Assembly: GCA_905192625.1 (NCBI GenBank)
Contig: CAJJLI010000217.1
Span: 1 to 5,071, forward strand
DNA from: an uncultured Clostridium sp.
Lineage (GTDB): Bacteria > Bacillota > Clostridia > Lachnospirales > Lachnospiraceae
DNA length: 5,071 nucleotides
Direction: 5' to 3'
The notes beneath the pieces are model-generated. The model was not told where the DNA came from, ran no database searches, and saw only the letters and a list, made by a program, of their open reading frames with translations. This document shows positions 5,034 through 5,071 of this stretch, in pieces. The stretch's first letter is position 1; every line of letters starts with the position of its first letter. Both the position numbers and the translations under genes were made by a program.

Positions 5034-5071
5034 TTAAATGAGATAGGAGAGAAGGGTTTCCAAATTAATAT

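Overview
The window is AT-rich with strong GGAGG-type ribosome binding sites, sigma-A-like promoters (TTGACA/TATAAT) and short intrinsic terminators. Together with the protein types this points to a low-GC Gram-positive, most likely a clostridial or Lachnospiraceae-type Firmicute; the species cannot be named from the sequence alone.

Layout. Positions 1-258 hold the C-terminal part of a GNAT acetyltransferase interrupted by an in-frame TAG, closed by a bidirectional terminator at about 271-311. A secreted cell-wall protein (signal peptide, two bacterial SH3 domains, M23 metallopeptidase) lies on the minus strand at 422-1564. It has a near-perfect promoter at 1622-1650 and diverges from a plus-strand gene (1911-2621) for a membrane-anchored protein of unknown function. 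That gene has its own extended -10 promoter and a terminator at 2681-2727. After about 300 bases without a visible gene, 3045-3341 forms a compact type I toxin-antitoxin module. A 32-residue hydrophobic holin-like toxin peptide (3126-3224) has a Shine-Dalgarno site buried in a GC-rich hairpin. A convergent antisense RNA is inferred from a minus-strand promoter and a shared bidirectional terminator, and an inverted repeat joins the two ends of the locus.

The right part (3400-5071) looks partly decayed. There is a possible gene remnant on the minus strand (3421-3633). A good plus-strand promoter (3676-3704) is followed by a stop-interrupted reading frame (3737-3922), which overlaps by ATGA the start of a 285-residue Fpg/Nei-type DNA glycosylase homologue (3919-4776). 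That homologue has intact H2TH and zinc-finger regions but lacks the usual N-terminal catalytic residues. A short, probably truncated lipoprotein follows at 4833-5033, perhaps on the same transcript.

The two most notable items are the type I toxin-antitoxin locus, which is too small for routine gene calling, and the glycosylase homologue with a non-catalytic-looking N terminus. The M23 protein and the divergent membrane protein may both serve the cell envelope, but only their adjacency supports this.
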